Source: Icerya purchasi
Taxonomy: Eukaryota > Arthropoda > Insecta > Hemiptera > Monophlebidae
DNA length: 64,000 bases
Assembly: GCA_039619475.1 (NCBI GenBank)
Contig: CM077116.1
Location: forward strand, 1,116,001-1,180,000
Direction of reading: 5' to 3'
Below are positions 33,864 through 46,005 of the stretch, in pieces. The notes beneath the pieces were generated by a model, which was not told the DNA's origin, did not search any database, and saw only the letters and a program-made list of their open reading frames with translations. Both the position numbers and the translations under genes were made by a program. Position 1 is the first letter of the stretch, and each line of letters starts with the position of its first letter.

Positions 33864-34798
33864 ACACAGTGCGTTTCATAAGTTGTGGGTCAGCTTTCTA
33901 AAATCGTTACTACTTGCGACATTTTCATGAAATTTTGGGAACTGGTTCGTACAATCATCTTCTCTCCCCACTCGAAGTTTCGGAACAATTTCGGATTATT
34001 TGTAGCGCGCAGTAACAGTTCGTGCAAGCGCTCTTGGTACACGCGGTCATAATTGTCATGGTCGATTAAATCTATTCAATTGAAGCAAAATGGTCTCCCT
34101 TTCAGCTCCATTTTCAACTTGGAGAATAGAAATTAGTCTGGAGAACTCAGATCCAGCGAGTACGGAGGATGGTTAAGCACCGGAACCATTTTTCTTGCTA
34201 AAAATTGTGTGTTAATTGAAGTGGTGTGCGCCGGCGCGTTGTCGTGCAACAAAAAAGCGACCGATCCTTCCAGAATTGTTCTTAATAATTTGTTGAACGA
34301 TGCTTTTTAGAATACCGGTTAGCTCTTCTACCAACCTGCAGCCTCTGCACTTCGATGTTCTTTCAAAACAGCTGCGACGCGAGCGATGTTTTCATCCGTT
34401 TTCGTTGTGCAAGGCCTCCCGCTTCTCTCTTTGTCTTTAGTCAACTCTTTACCCGATGAAAATCGGTTATACCAACGAAACATGCTAGTACGAGATATTT
34501 CGGACTCCGAATAAGTCACTTTGAACATTTAAAATGTTTCAGTAGCATTTTTAATCGCTTTAAAAAGGAAACAAAATGTTGTTCCAAATTTTTTTCCATA
34601 TTAAAACTATGACCGCGTATCCAAGAAATGCTTGCGCGAACTGTTACTGTGCTGCTACAAATAATAACCCGATTGTTCCGAAACTTCGGATAGGGAGAGA
34701 AGATGGTTATACGAACTAGTTCCCATAATTTCATGAAGATGGCGCAAGTAATATTGATTTTAGAAAGGCAGTCCCACAACTTATGGGATGCGCTGTGT
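33864..34798 (-). mobile_element. Mariner element with long inverted repeats, internally deleted
   Basis: Inverted repeats of about 190 bp (33864-34053 and 34604-34798) start ACACAG(T/C)GC and include CATAAGTTGTGGG, TCATGAAATT and GAAGTTTCGGAACAAT blocks in both arms. They flank transposase fragments on the minus strand. The right end abuts TA; the left target dinucleotide is degraded. Total length is about 935 bp, well short of a full mariner. Confidence 0.85.
34085..34528 (-). pseudogene. Mariner transposase, middle deleted
   Basis: The minus-strand frame 34528-34328 codes an N-terminal helix-turn-helix segment with SRTSMFRWYNRF and SGRPCTTKTDENIARV, typical of SETMAR-like mariner transposases. 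Instead of the expected 100 or more residues with the first catalytic Asp, the sequence then passes to the second half. There HDNAPAH (34224-34246) carries the second Asp, and HPPYSLDLSSPD (about 34136-34171) carries the third catalytic Asp of the DD34D type. A stop replaces the residue after SPD. The first catalytic Asp is absent, so it cannot be active. Confidence 0.82.
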
Positions 34799-35699
34799 AT
34801 ATTGAAAAGATCAAAAAAAAGAAAGTACGCGGGGCTTATAGTGTACTTTGGAATTACCAGGAGAGCGGGGAAGTGCGACAAGTAAGAGTGGTAGCAAAAA
34901 ATAGAAGTGGCGGACTGTTCTGAAGAGAATTATTGCGTTAGATGAAACAGGAAGGTATAAAACAGAGATACGTGATTGGAATCTCTTCAAGTGACTGTAC
35001 AATTCAAAATTTATTTTACTTTTATTTTATTTTTATTTTTTTTAAATTACAGCTTATAAACTTGCTCAAATGGTGACTAATAATATAATTGTATATCATT
35101 TTTTTTTTCTTAATTGCATTTTACAATTTATTTCAAAATAAGGCATTAAGTAATTGTCTTCGAATTAAGAGGCATGCGTGTACATGAATGGAAGGTGTGC
35201 CATACGAGGTTATACTAATTTTAATGCTTACAACTCAGATCTTCCGTCAAAGATCTGTGAATGAATCAGGGTTGATTTGTGTAAAATAATTTAGTTCGGC
35301 TTGAATTGTGCAGAAGGAGAGGTACGAACTGCAATGCACAGGATCCCGTTGTAGACGGTTTCGTTTGTTACAAACTAGAGCGCATCTATTATACAATTTA
35401 ATATAGTTTAGGATTAAATCTGTGTAGTTTACATGTACCGAATTAAGTAAAAAAGCGAAAAGTCACCAGAACTTTGCGATTTAAGCATTTGAAGCTGCAC
35501 GTGACGTGGAACAAGCTTTTTGAAATAGTGCTTTTCGTTTTTTTCGTTTTCCGTCTAACTTTTTTCTCACAAAAAAGCAAATTCTGGGACCCAGATATAT
35601 TCTTAAGTACTCTTAAAAAACTATCGGAAAAATTTTTGTATATCTTTCTCGCGTTGCACTCCCCTGCATCGCACATCTGAAAGTTGGCAAGAGCTTTTA
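34799..35699. other. Spacer, no gene seen
   Basis: No recognisable coding or repeat structure apart from T runs around 35020-35110. Confidence 0.5.
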
Positions 35700-37250
35700 G
35701 GAATCCCTCCGCTCATACTGCAAACCGGAACAATCTCCTTTTCTTTTATTAATTCGATTGCCCTTGTGTACTTCCCTTCTTTTGAAGAAATCCCTTCGCT
35801 TTTCCCTTCTATTCCCTTTACTTCTCATGTTTTGACATCTCCCTATAATACTGACGGTTTCTTAAGTCTTCTAACTCTTATTTCTTTTTTTATACTTGAA
35901 ACCTCTCCGATATTTCAAGTTTCTTCTCGGTAAGTATAATTCTTTTCTCTCTTCTGCTTGTTTTTCGTCTTCTTAGAATTCCTTTATAGTTGTTCCTATT
36001 TTTAAAAATTCATCCTCCTTTCGTGCAACTTCTCTTGCTTCTTGCTTAAGAAAATTATTTGACAGTATGTTGAGCAAGCGTCTTAATTGGTGTTTGGAAC
36101 ACAATGATCTTTTCCTCAATAATATGTTTGGCGTTTCTCGATCCTCCTGATGAAGTTAACGTTTTCCTATCTGATAAGAAGTCCTTCATTGATAAAAAAT
36201 TATCATTACTTTCTTTACTGACGTTTCCAACGCACTCGGTAATGTCTATCTTCCGACTCCCAAAATAGGATGCTCTCGCTTTTCCGCCCCCCCATTTCAC
36301 TTTTTTTTATTCTTAACCGCTTCACGAATCGAGCTGTTCTCATTAATCCACTTCTTCTTTTATTAGCTCAAACAAACCTTTCGGAGTCTTCTTCAGGGCT
36401 CTTAAGTCCTACTCTGTTTAACATTTACATCTTTAATGTCGTTCATTTATCTTTAAGATCCAATTTTATTTTCTTCACAGATGATATTCTTTTACATTCG
36501 ATTTTTCGCAACATTTCAGTGACTCATGGCGAACCTTCACTCTCTAATTTGGAAACAGCTCTAACATTTTCCTTTTAATGTCCCCTTGAAAATGTTCATG
36601 CACAGTTTTCATCTTGCGCCCATATACAACCGGTCCTTAATCAATTTAGTCGTAAATAATTGTTTCAAAAGTTTCCTCTTTCTGACACTCCGGTTTGTTT
36701 TTTAAATAACTGTCTTTTCTTTCATGAAGAAATAAATGATCCCAACATGTCCATCCTTAAAAGACCAAACATTCTCAGGACACTCTGTTCGAGGAAGTGG
36801 GGGAGGGAAACAATCCCTCAGTTTTTATTATTTTGTACAAATCTATTGTCCTATCCAATATGGATTACTTTCCTGTATACCACTGTCCCAACATCTGTTC
36901 TCTCCAAACATGATCGAATCCAAAGTCGGTATCTTCGCCTATGTTTTGAAGTTCTATACTCCTTGTTCAACAATCTTTTCAGAGGCTAATTATACTTCAT
37001 TACTCATTCGCATATCTTACCTAGGATATCGATTTTTAATCAAAACGTTTTACAATCTCTTCTTTCAAACTTATCCGTTCTTACGTATTCCTTTTTGACA
37101 ATTGGCGATTTTCTACTCAAAAAGTCTCTTGCTCACATATCTGTTTGCCTATATCAGTTTTTTCTCTACATTTTTTCCTTTATTAAATCTCCATATTTTA
37201 TCCTAAACTTTTCAAACATTCTTTACCCTCTCTTAAGTTAGTTTTTCTTC
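35700..37250 (+). pseudogene. I-type LINE remnant, RT region
   Basis: The + strand is pyrimidine-rich, like the other copies of this LINE family. From about 36010, ATSLASCLRKLFDSMLSKRL and then NDLFLNNMFG match RT blocks 1-2. Near 36395 SSGLLSPTLFNIYIFNVV is the GxPQGSxLSPxLFNIYI block. FFTDDILLHS (36471-36500) holds the catalytic pair, with Y-A replaced by F-T. After 36660 the thumb is readable as PNILRTL ... HDRIQSRYLRLCF, comparable to IQNTCLYLRLG in the copy at 54.8 kb. Multiple stops and frameshifts make it non-functional. Endonuclease and RNase H are not visible here. Confidence 0.68.
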
Positions 37251-38267
37251 ATATATGTATGCCTGTAAAGTATGCTAGTGTAACTCGTCGAACTTTCCAT
37301 TACGTTTACTTTTAGTCTTCTCGAAATAGTTTTTGACTTCTTTTTTACTGTATGAAAAAGGGAAAAGAAAAATCTTCGTTAAAAATCTGCATCTTTTGAA
37401 GACAATTCCTTCTTTGCTTTCTTGAAATATTTCACCAATTATAATTTTAATCTGTTGGTTATTTTCTATATAAGCTTTGTTGTGTTTTTGTCGAAGTATT
37501 TCAGTAGATTTCGTTTGTTCGTGGAGGATTTTGTTTAACAAGAGACTAAATGTCATGTTGAAGACTAGCGGTAGAAGAAGCATTGCCAACATTCAACGAA
37601 ATACAACATTCCCTAAAAAAAACAGATAAACCCGAGCAGAGAAAATTACACACTGTAACATGTTTTAATTTGGAATGTTTTTGACTTTTTATTTTTCATT
37701 TATCTTTTTTTTCATTTTAAAAGGAAGCGGTGTAGAAAATTATGTAATTCTTACGTATTTTGTGTAATTTATAAAAAATATAGATGTCATCATTTTTAGT
37801 GAATAATTGTAATGCTTTTTTTTTAAATTCTGTATACAACAATTTCAAATTATTTTTAAGTACGGGAAAGTTAATATAAATAATAATTTAATTCACGATA
37901 CTTGCGTTAAAAACGTTATAAAAATTGATGAAAAAAAATTCAGTTTATCGGTGTAAAATTTATTGTAATGTTAGGAAACGAGTTTTTTATAATTCAGCAA
38001 CACAAAATAACATATTTTGTATTTGTGCTTTTAAATCGAAGAAATCGGTCTTTGTATTTTGTATACCAATAAAATAAAAAATTGTATATGAAATGTATTG
38101 ATTTTTTTTTATCAACGTTGGAAAATTGTAGCAAACCCAAAGTCCCTCATCATTCTATTATCCGGTCACAGTTAGATTTGTAAGCAACGATTTGAAAATT
38201 ACTGCAAATTTTAACATTTCGTTAAGTTTTTCATGAAAAAAAAAAGAAAATGAAAATAAATTGAATG
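37251..38267. other. AT-rich spacer, no gene seen
   Basis: No motif or repeat structure noted. Confidence 0.5.
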
Positions 38268-38765
38268 AAGCTTTTTTTTGAAGGAAAATGATTTTATTCA
38301 AAATACACCTGAAATGAGAAAATACATACATTACAAAATTAATTTTTTCGTTATAACGAAAATACATCCTAGTGGGTACATGTAATTTTACTTGTACCAA
38401 AATGTAATGTTTCAATAGCCATGCAAAAAAAAAGAAAAAAACAATTTGATTACAATAAAATGCATGGTTCGAATGAAAGCATGGACGTATATATTTTATA
38501 TCAATGTGGGGAACTTTTTTTATGATGTATGTTTATTAATTATAAAATGTGGTACATTTTTTGTATATATATCCTTCTATTGAAGTATTATGTTTTAGTG
38601 AAAATAAAGTTATCTATACCCATTCGGATGTATTTTCGTTAAAGCGAAAAAAATATTTTTTACTTTTGACTTTATTTTTACGAAATTATAGCGTATAAAT
38701 GTATTTTCTCATTACAACTGTATTTCGAATAAAAGCATTTTCTTCAAAAGTATTTTTTCCATTCA
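38268..38765. mobile_element. Inverted-repeat element (MITE-like)
   Basis: The arms of about 110-145 bp are 38268-38380 and 38620-38765. Both arms, read inward, share a TTTTATTC-AAATACA block, ATGAGAAAATACAT, a TTTTTTCG and AACGAAAATACATCC pair, and then TGGGTA. The right arm has extra sequence in the middle. No coding content. Confidence 0.65.
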
Positions 38766-39049
38766 TTTTATTTTTTAGTAATGCTTTACAAATATAATCA
38801 CAACAAATTAAATTATTTGCTGTATTGCTAAGTTTTTGAACATTTTATAAGTACTCACATTTGTGTAGTTTGTCGATATTTCAAATATATAATATAAACC
38901 GATCACGTTCTAATGTTGCTGTTCGCTCAACTTCACTTTCGCGTTTTTCATTTGTGAAGTTCGCTTACGTTTCAAACACTCTTCACGTATATCGATCGTT
39001 TTATTTTTCCTTTTTTCATTTTCGCGTGTTCACGATATTTTTGTCTTGC

Positions 39050-39107
39050 TTCCTTTTTTTTTCTTTTTTCTTTTTATGGCTTCGTCAACATGGGCCCAAG
39101 AACAATG
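39050..39107 (-). repeat. 3' tail of the I-type LINE, minus strand
   Basis: On the minus strand TTCTTGGGC, then CATGTTGACGAAGCCATA and an A-rich end, match the 3' UTR tails at 54.5 and 60.6 kb. It marks a short 5'-truncated insertion. Confidence 0.6.
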
Positions 39108-39867
39108 GAACAGAGGAATAAGAGAAACTCAGATCCTTACACGATCAGAGATAGTCGACAGAAAGAAATTAAGAGCTAGGATAACCGAAGGAAAAGAAAG
39201 GGAGAGAATGAATGAAGCACAATGTAAAAAATCGATCTTAAACTTTGAAAAAATGTAATAGCGACAAAACAGTCAAGTTGAATAAAAGAAATTAATAAAA
39301 AATTACATAATTTTCATATAAATCTCTATTGTAAATGTACCTAATTTTTTAGCTCTACCGAAAAATGTTGGAACTCTTAGAAATTTCAATTATTTGATTA
39401 CCAAACACATATGAAGAATCATCTGTTTTTTTTTCAGTGAAGCGGTAAAAATAGGTAAATTAAATTTTTTTTACCACTTTTTATAAATAAGGTTATTGAA
39501 TAAAACGAGCACCGCGATATTTTATATATATACAAAAGAAAAATCTAAGATACGCGGTCGCAATCTTTGCAGTCGGCTGTAAAAAATTGACTTTAGGATG
39601 TTCTGTTCTTATTTAACAAACCAGTATTATCATATTTCTGCCGACCTTTTTAATTGTCTACTTTAGTAAAATCAAATTTTTAATCCGTTTCTCGATAAAA
39701 CAGGAGGCTAATGTTTTTTGTTTTTTTTTAAATTAATTATTTACTGTAATAATGTAAGAATACTTGTAGTCTTTTAATTTTCAATAAATAAATACTGTTT
39801 TTTAATCGTTACTTGTGATGTAGGTTACGCGCGTCACAATGATAATTTACACCGATAGATAGCGCTT
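39108..39867. other. Spacer, no gene seen
   Basis: No recognisable feature. Confidence 0.5.
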
Positions 39868-40272
39868 AGTAAGAGTGACTACTAATCACCTTAGAGCTAT
39901 CCGCTCTTATCCTATTCCTTGGAGATCTTTTACGTTCAGTAGAAAAGAACAGGTAGTCCTGTCTCGTCTTCGTATTGGTCATACTGCACTGACTCATAGT
40001 TATATTATAAATAAAACAGAGCCACCATTGTGTTCTCGCTGCGACCAGACACCCTTAACACTCCGACACCTATTCTTTGAATGCCCACAATACTCCATAT
40101 ATCGACCTCAAAAATTTAGTTGCAATTCATTAAAACAAGTTTTATCCAATGATCCAGTTGCAATAGAAGCAGTCCTTCACTTTCTCCGAAATATAAATAT
40201 GATTAACTCCATATAACATCCAATGACTACTTACGGGTGCTCCTGGCCATAGCAGCAGTACATGGTACCCGA

Positions 40273-40307
<35 letters not shown>

Positions 40308-40315
40308 GAGTGACT
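39868..40315 (+). mobile_element. Young 5'-truncated LINE with perfect target-site duplication
   Basis: A 3' LINE fragment ends in about 30 A (40274-40303). It is flanked by AGTAAGAGTGACT at 39868-39880 and 40303-40315, 13 matching bases (the first A overlaps the tail). The coding part stays open to its stop at 40214-40216. The 3' UTR holds TGCTCCTGGCCATAGCAGCA. Intact frame, long A tail and perfect duplication point to recent insertion. Confidence 0.9.
39881..40216 (+). pseudogene. LINE ORF2 C-terminus with zinc-knuckle
   Basis: About 110 codons of the C-terminal end of an I/R1-type LINE ORF2. It has LSRLRIGHTALTHSY, then CSRCDQTPLTLRHLFFEC, that is C-x2-C-x8-H-x4-C, the zinc-knuckle that follows RNase H or RT in these elements. 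The 5' part was never copied in. The first residues of the open frame are coded by the target-site duplication, so no natural start exists. This family differs in sequence from the pyrimidine-rich I-type copies elsewhere in the window. Confidence 0.8.
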
Positions 40316-40316
40316 T

Positions 40317-40834
40317 CTGTTTGTCATCTATCCGTTACAGTAAAGAAATATAAGAAAAATAAAAAATTAACCCTTTTTAAATAATACTAGAAAGTAAAGA
40401 ATTCAAAATAAATTAAAAAATTTTTTTTTTATTTAACATTTGCAATATGAAAATAACACAATTTTTAATAATTAATAAACTATAAACTAAATGAAATTTT
40501 TAGTATCTTTTAAACGCGTTAAAAAGTGATTTTTTTTCGAATGATGATTTCAAAAAGGAATTGCTAAACTACATTATAGAAGTGTGGGTAGTTAAATATA
40601 CGGGCTACATTTTATTTTTTGACATGTATCATTTGAGAAAAAATATTACCGTATTAATTAATAACAGAACTACATTTTTGGGGAAAAAAATTAGAGCTGC
40701 ATATGCAGTATCTCGTAAATTCCTATATGCTTTGCACAAATGCTCGTACTGGAATGTACGTATGTATAAATATAATTCAATCCCCCCCCCCCTCTGGAAC
40801 GTGTAGAAAATGTGTGTCTTTAATTGTTTAACGT
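40317..40834. other. AT-rich spacer, no gene seen
   Basis: No recognisable feature other than a C10 run at 40784-40793. Confidence 0.5.
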
Positions 40835-41085
40835 ATATAAAGTAAGCTCTGCTGATGTGTATGTGTATCGCCATCATCAAAGTCCGCTATTCATCGTTGG
40901 CTAATATTTTGGAAATTATTCGTCTACTTAGGACTTTTTGGAACAATTTGGTCGTGGTTGATACAATTGTGACTATGTTACTCTTCTTTTTTCCCCGGTG
41001 ATCTTTTTCCAGCGACCTTGCCTTGCACCAGAAGATGACAAATGTTGTACTGACCTGAGTGAATGCGTCCAAAGTCTTTAACACT
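40835..41085 (-). pseudogene. RTE/BovB-like LINE C-terminal remnant
   Basis: Minus-strand translation over two frames gives GKVAGKRSPGKK, then KLFQKVLSRRIISKILANDE. This fits the end of RTE-like ORF2 proteins, where a G-K-R-x-x-G-R-K-K block is followed by W-L-x-N and a final R-x-A-x-x-x-x-x-x-I-A-N segment. A frameshift separates the two blocks. The remnant is short, so the clade is tentative. Confidence 0.42.
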
Positions 41086-43817
41086 TACGACGTTTAATTT
41101 CCTTTGACTCCTCTTTAGACATTTACTCAATTGATTTAGTTCCCCCGAGTTTTCATTTTATTCTAAGTATTCTACGTGTAGCCACATCTCAAAGCCATTT
41201 TAATTTCGTAGTACTAACGTGACACGTGTATATGTATATTCTTTTTTTGATCGTAAAAAGATACGAAAAAATAAACAATTTATATTATTGCATTCTTTCT
41301 TTTCTATTTTTACCTTTTTAGAACGTGCACTCCTCGGTTGTACACGATCAAGGGAAGGGAGAGACTATTAATTTTCACGCGTGCGTTAGACTTCTTAAAC
41401 ATTCAATGGACGGCGCTAAAACTGGCACACGGATGAATCGTTCAAATTAATCTGCCGGTAAACTCTTTTATACAATGCAACTTATCGGTTTATCGCATTG
41501 GCGCATCTAAACTTGCGCTAAACGAATTTGTTGCATTTTCGACAAGCCAGTTTATTAATTTATTAAATTGTTTGTGGCGTGGCACTCTTTTGTGTACAAA
41601 AAAAAAATAACGACACGAAAATTTTCAACGAACCTCAGTCGTAGACATATTTTTGTCAAAAAATATATCTATATACCTGTTTACATCGAAAATGTCGAAG
41701 TGATAAAATTAAAATCGAAGAAAAACTAAACGAACGTTTATTTTGTGACGTGACGGATTGGTAACGGAGTAATGCTTCCTTAGAAGATTTTGTTATATCT
41801 TTTAGAAAGGGTTAGAAAAAAGTGAACGAGTTCAGCAAAGTAGACTGCGGATCGATGGCTTCTGGTCGTGAAGTTTTTATTACCCTTTTCCGTTTATCGA
41901 TAATATTCGAGCGAAGGTACACCGTTGGCCTGAATGAACGAATTTTATTTACGTCGTCTCCTATTAACTGTTTCTATTAGCATTTTTTTCGACGGTCCGT
42001 TTTTTCGGTATTTATGTAAATTCGATTTGAAATTTACTTACGAAATTAAAGAGCAACTGCGAGAGCAAACTGTTCCTCTGTCCGTAACAACGCAAGTTAT
42101 TGAGCGTAAATTGTGCTAATTTATTACGATTTTCTGTAAACTGGTTTATTCGGTGCGGCAGTGATCTCAATTACATGTCGAATCTAAGTTGAAGCAAAGC
42201 CATTTTCTTCGTTTTCTCCGCATTCGTAATTTGGACATATCGATATCACCGTCGACACAACCGGTTGTTTATTAATAACGCAACCGTTTGCGTTAAATGC
42301 TGCGCCGGTCTCGCGACAACGACGTCGTCGACGATACATATTTCGACAGTGGTCCATTCGATCGTACTCTGTACCGCCTCGTAATCATTTATCAATTCAA
42401 CTGGAACCGCTGTCCAGCAGCAAATATAATCTCTTTCCTGCACTCTCGCACACTGCCCGATCTGCTATGTGGGTTTTTCTTCGTTCCCGCATCACGACCA
42501 TTTGTCCGACTGTCAATCTGTGTGCATTCGCGGCATTTTTATCGTTACCTGTTGACAGGTATTCTATTGTTGCGATTTCATGCGATTAAAATTTCTTTGA
42601 CGGAACTGCAAGCTACATGACATTAAACTCGGCACTGTTGTCCATAGTCTCTCATACGGACACACACCTCTTTTTATTGTCCCCTTGTACGCTTCTGCAT
42701 ATATAAAATCGTCGACTAGAAAAATGTTTATTTTTACCGGGTGCATCAAAAATAAATGAAATCAGAGTTATCCAGCATCAACAGTACCAGCTATTAGCTT
42801 TATTTTTTTGTTACAGCGAGTCTATATAAATTATACGTGATAATAATTAAGACCAATTAGGTTTACAAAAATAGATTAACCTTATTAACGTTACACTACT
42901 TCTATAACAAATTGATACTTCACTTTTTTTTTCGACAGAATGAGAATTAAACTTTTTATTAAAATTTCGTTTTATTACAATATAGGTAAAGTCAAAATTA
43001 GTTTCTCTATTAGGACCAATTAATTGGCAGGGCAGAGAGAAAGAAACTGATCTCGTGTATGTTAGCTTCATTATTTTGCAAAGCGTTTTTTTTTCCCTTC
43101 CTTTAAATAATGTAAACGGCGCGTGTTTTAATAATATATATGTATTTATTAAAAAAAAAGTCGACCGTTACGCCGCTAATTGTCTAAAAGGGGGGAAAAT
43201 TCCAAAAAAAAAAAAAAAATTGTTTTTTCTTCTTCAAAAATTGATGGTATAATAATGTTTCATCACAGTTTTATAATTAAATCTAAAGCATTTTTCACGA
43301 TGTGCAGCCAATGAATACTTGACCCTTCTCTAATTTACGTTCGAGCGCTATGTTACAGGTGCAGTTGAGCAAGCGATGTCGGCCCGTCTGCTTTCTTTGG
43401 AATTCATTTAGTGCAGAACGACTTCGAAAAACTAAAAGTATAAAAATGAGTACCCTAATAAAGGAGATACAAGTAAACAAACTTGTGCAGAAAATTTGTG
43501 AAAAAAAGGGCGAAAATGGGATCGAAAAATTGAGTACAAATGCGGGGAAACTCTCTAATGTGTGATGATCTTCATTATAATATGGTCGTTGTCGATCCAT
43601 TGAATTTTTTACAGATCGGGACCACTATGTTGTGACTATAAACGAGCAATGAAATTTGAAGTAGCTGGCAATCGAGGCTTGGGTTTAAAAATAGTTTTGT
43701 TTCGCCGTTGTGATCGCAGATTCATCAATTAAGAAATATTCATATCAGATACGAAGTTAATTGAAGGATTGTAATACTTCGTTCAGGCATTGCTAAAGAA
43801 AGGATTAATTTAAATAT
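41086..43817. other. Intergenic DNA, no gene seen
   Basis: From 41330 to 42560 the sequence is more balanced in composition and CpG-containing words such as GACGTCGTCGACGA (about 42320) are frequent. I see no domain-bearing frame. It could be old unique or regulatory DNA. Confidence 0.5.
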
Positions 43818-44158
43818 AAATCCATACCTGTTTGTTAATATTTATAAATATGAAATAAATACCTCGATGACGAAATAGAATAAGTATAAATTTATACTTC
43901 AATAAATTTAAATTAAAATCCTGAATTTAAGGAAACGTTTTTTCGGTAATAGTTCATCTCATCAGCTAACAATACAGAGTGTACTGAAATGTGTGTTTTT
44001 TGGTTTTGAGTATCTTTGTATTGTTAGTTGATGATATGAGGTATTCCCGAAAAAACGTTTCCTTAAATTCAGGATTTAAATTTAAATTTATTGAAGTATA
44101 AATTTATACTTATTCTATTTCGTCATCGAGGTATTTATTTCATATTTATCGGGATTAA
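43818..44158. mobile_element. Palindromic MITE, family M1 copy B
   Basis: The arms 43818-43976 and 44018-44150 are reverse complements, with nearly perfect pairing across AAACGTTTCCTTAAATTCAG and AATAAGTATAAATTTATAC. The left end AAATCCATACCTG and the core CATCAGCTAACAATACAGAG match copy A at 19811-20114. The loop is longer and differs. Confidence 0.83.
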
Positions 44159-44399
44159 TTTATTTTGCATACTTTTGATCTGCGACGGTTCGAATGAAAG
44201 CTTATATAATAAAATTATCGCGCATTTGTCGATATTTCAGTCTGGTAACGAAGCCGTGAAAGAAGAAAAACCAAGAAAATGAAAAACACGAAAGGCTTAT
44301 TTAAAATTTTTAAAAATATCGGCTGGTGGCTTTTTGAAAAAAACGGGACTTCCAAATATTGTACAATGTTGCAACGCTCATTAGCCGCTACTCCGGAAA

Positions 44400-44860
44400 A
44401 GTCATACCGGTTTAATGGTTAAGAGTAGCTGTTGCTCATGCGTACCGGAAAAATTTTCCCGAAGAAAGTATATTACACACCTGAAGGTAAATTGCGGATT
44501 TAGGAGAAACGTAAACAGCCTTGATCTGTAATGGCCAATTATTATTGCATGCGCTCAGTCGTTAGGACTCGACGGCTGGTGCAACTGGCGAAAAGCTGAT
44601 GATTCTGGCGGGGAGGACTTATTGAGCACCCTGTAACGCTGCACTCAATGTAGCCAATATTTCACGATTTATCTCGAGAAGATTTGCTTCAAAGATGTTT
44701 GGCTGGTCAAACACAGAATGCGACATCGAAAGTTTAAATTCTACCGTTCAGCGTCTCGCTCTAAATTATATGTACGTTTGAGATCGAAAATCATTGAAAC
44801 TGTCGCGTATATTGCCGTTGCGTTGTACGATAAATGATTTACATCCACTTTACAAATAAT
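44400..44860 (+). pseudogene. Mutator-like transposase remnant
   Basis: Broken frames contain blocks of a eukaryotic Mutator-like transposase-domain protein common in insects and cnidarians. About 44540-44600, DGWCNWRKADDSGG matches its D-S-W-C-x-x-Q-x-A block. About 44655-44725, PIFHDLSREDLLQRCLAG then QTQNA matches the DLLxRCLxGxTQNxNES block. After another shift, YVRLRSKIIETVAYIAVALYD fits the following region. Every block needs a different frame, so it is inactive. I name the family from memory of these motifs. Confidence 0.5.
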
Positions 44861-45786
44861 GAACAATTCAGATATAATCGGATGTAATAATAATAGGCAG
44901 ATAATGTAAATCATACACGGAAAAAGTAAAATAACACATAGAGTGTGTGATTCGGGAAAACTGACGTGACTTCTTAGCCACCGAAAAAGTTCTTGAAGCT
45001 GGTCGACATTAACTGCTTGAAAGACATCGGTTTTGCGAGGCCACTAGAGGACTACCCCTGGAACTGTCAATTGATAGGCCAAGAAAATCATCGAACTTTT
45101 AACTTTTATGTTTTTCGAATTGACGAGAGCGTTAACTAGAAAAATTCTTGATCAGTCGCGCTAAAATTTTGCACTTTTCTGTAGTATTACTTTTTAGCTG
45201 TACCTAAAGGTTTCGGAAACTCCGTTAAAATGATGGAGTGTATTCGAAGTAAAGCAATTGAAAAATATCGTCTAAAATCCGAGCCATTTTTAAAAATTGT
45301 CTCAATTAACGAATTTTTCTTACTCTTTTTCTGGGTTTATCTGCATGTTACAATAACCTTAATAATGACTCAGAAATTTCCTCCTTTATTTCAGGTCAAT
45401 ACAACGGGCTCTAAAAATTCTATCAGTTGACAACTCTCTCCACCATTTTCCTGAATAATTCAGCCATTTTTGATTATCAAAAAAAAAAAAACAAAAAAAA
45501 AAACGGTCTCGTAATAGTTCAAAGTATGAATAAAACATACGCTAAATTTTAAAAATATTGAATTAATTTTTCACTTAAAAAAAAAAAAAACAAATTAGAA
45601 ATCGGCCGAAATCGGTGGTCTAAAAGGATTTTTCCTCTTAGGATTATAATTACTGTATTTAAGTGCACGTTTAGTTGTTATATGCCTAAGTCGTACCACT
45701 CGACTCATGGTGATTAACTATTTGTACATTATAGTTAAATAAATATAGTGTTTATCGGCAACTGTTATACGCAGCGCGAGTGTTTA
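44861..45786. other. Spacer, no gene seen
   Basis: A-rich runs at 45480-45502 and 45579-45592; no coding motif. Confidence 0.5.
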
Positions 45787-46005
45787 CGCAAGACTACACT
45801 TGGAACTGATTGTAGACGATTTTTATCGGTGCATAAAAATGTAGTCTTATGCGTGCCTTTGTCTATATTCCAATTAGCCGGTATGCGATGGTATACGTGG
45901 TGGTTTGACTCTGCCTTCCACGTGACTATTAACGATTATTTATTATTTTTGTAATAATTTCTGTTGGGATCACACTGAACGTGACGGAAGTGCTATACTA
46001 AACGG
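45787..46005 (-). mobile_element. tRNA-derived SINE, copy B
   Basis: Same orientation and body as the copy at 25497-25756. It has AACAGAAATTATTACAAAAA, GGAAGGCA, ACCACCACGTATACCA and the AGTGTAGTCTTGCG tail. The tRNA head is more decayed; a B-box-like TTCAGTGTGATCCCA remains. Confidence 0.68.

Noticed and set aside
40274..40303. Long A run as a generic low-complexity repeat
   Set aside because: It is the poly(A) tail of the LINE at 39868-40315, as shown by the flanking duplication.
42246..42443. Overlapping 60-100 codon frames in the less AT-rich 42.2-42.6 kb segment
   Set aside because: Frames are open on both strands simply because stop codons are rarer there; no motif or splice structure.
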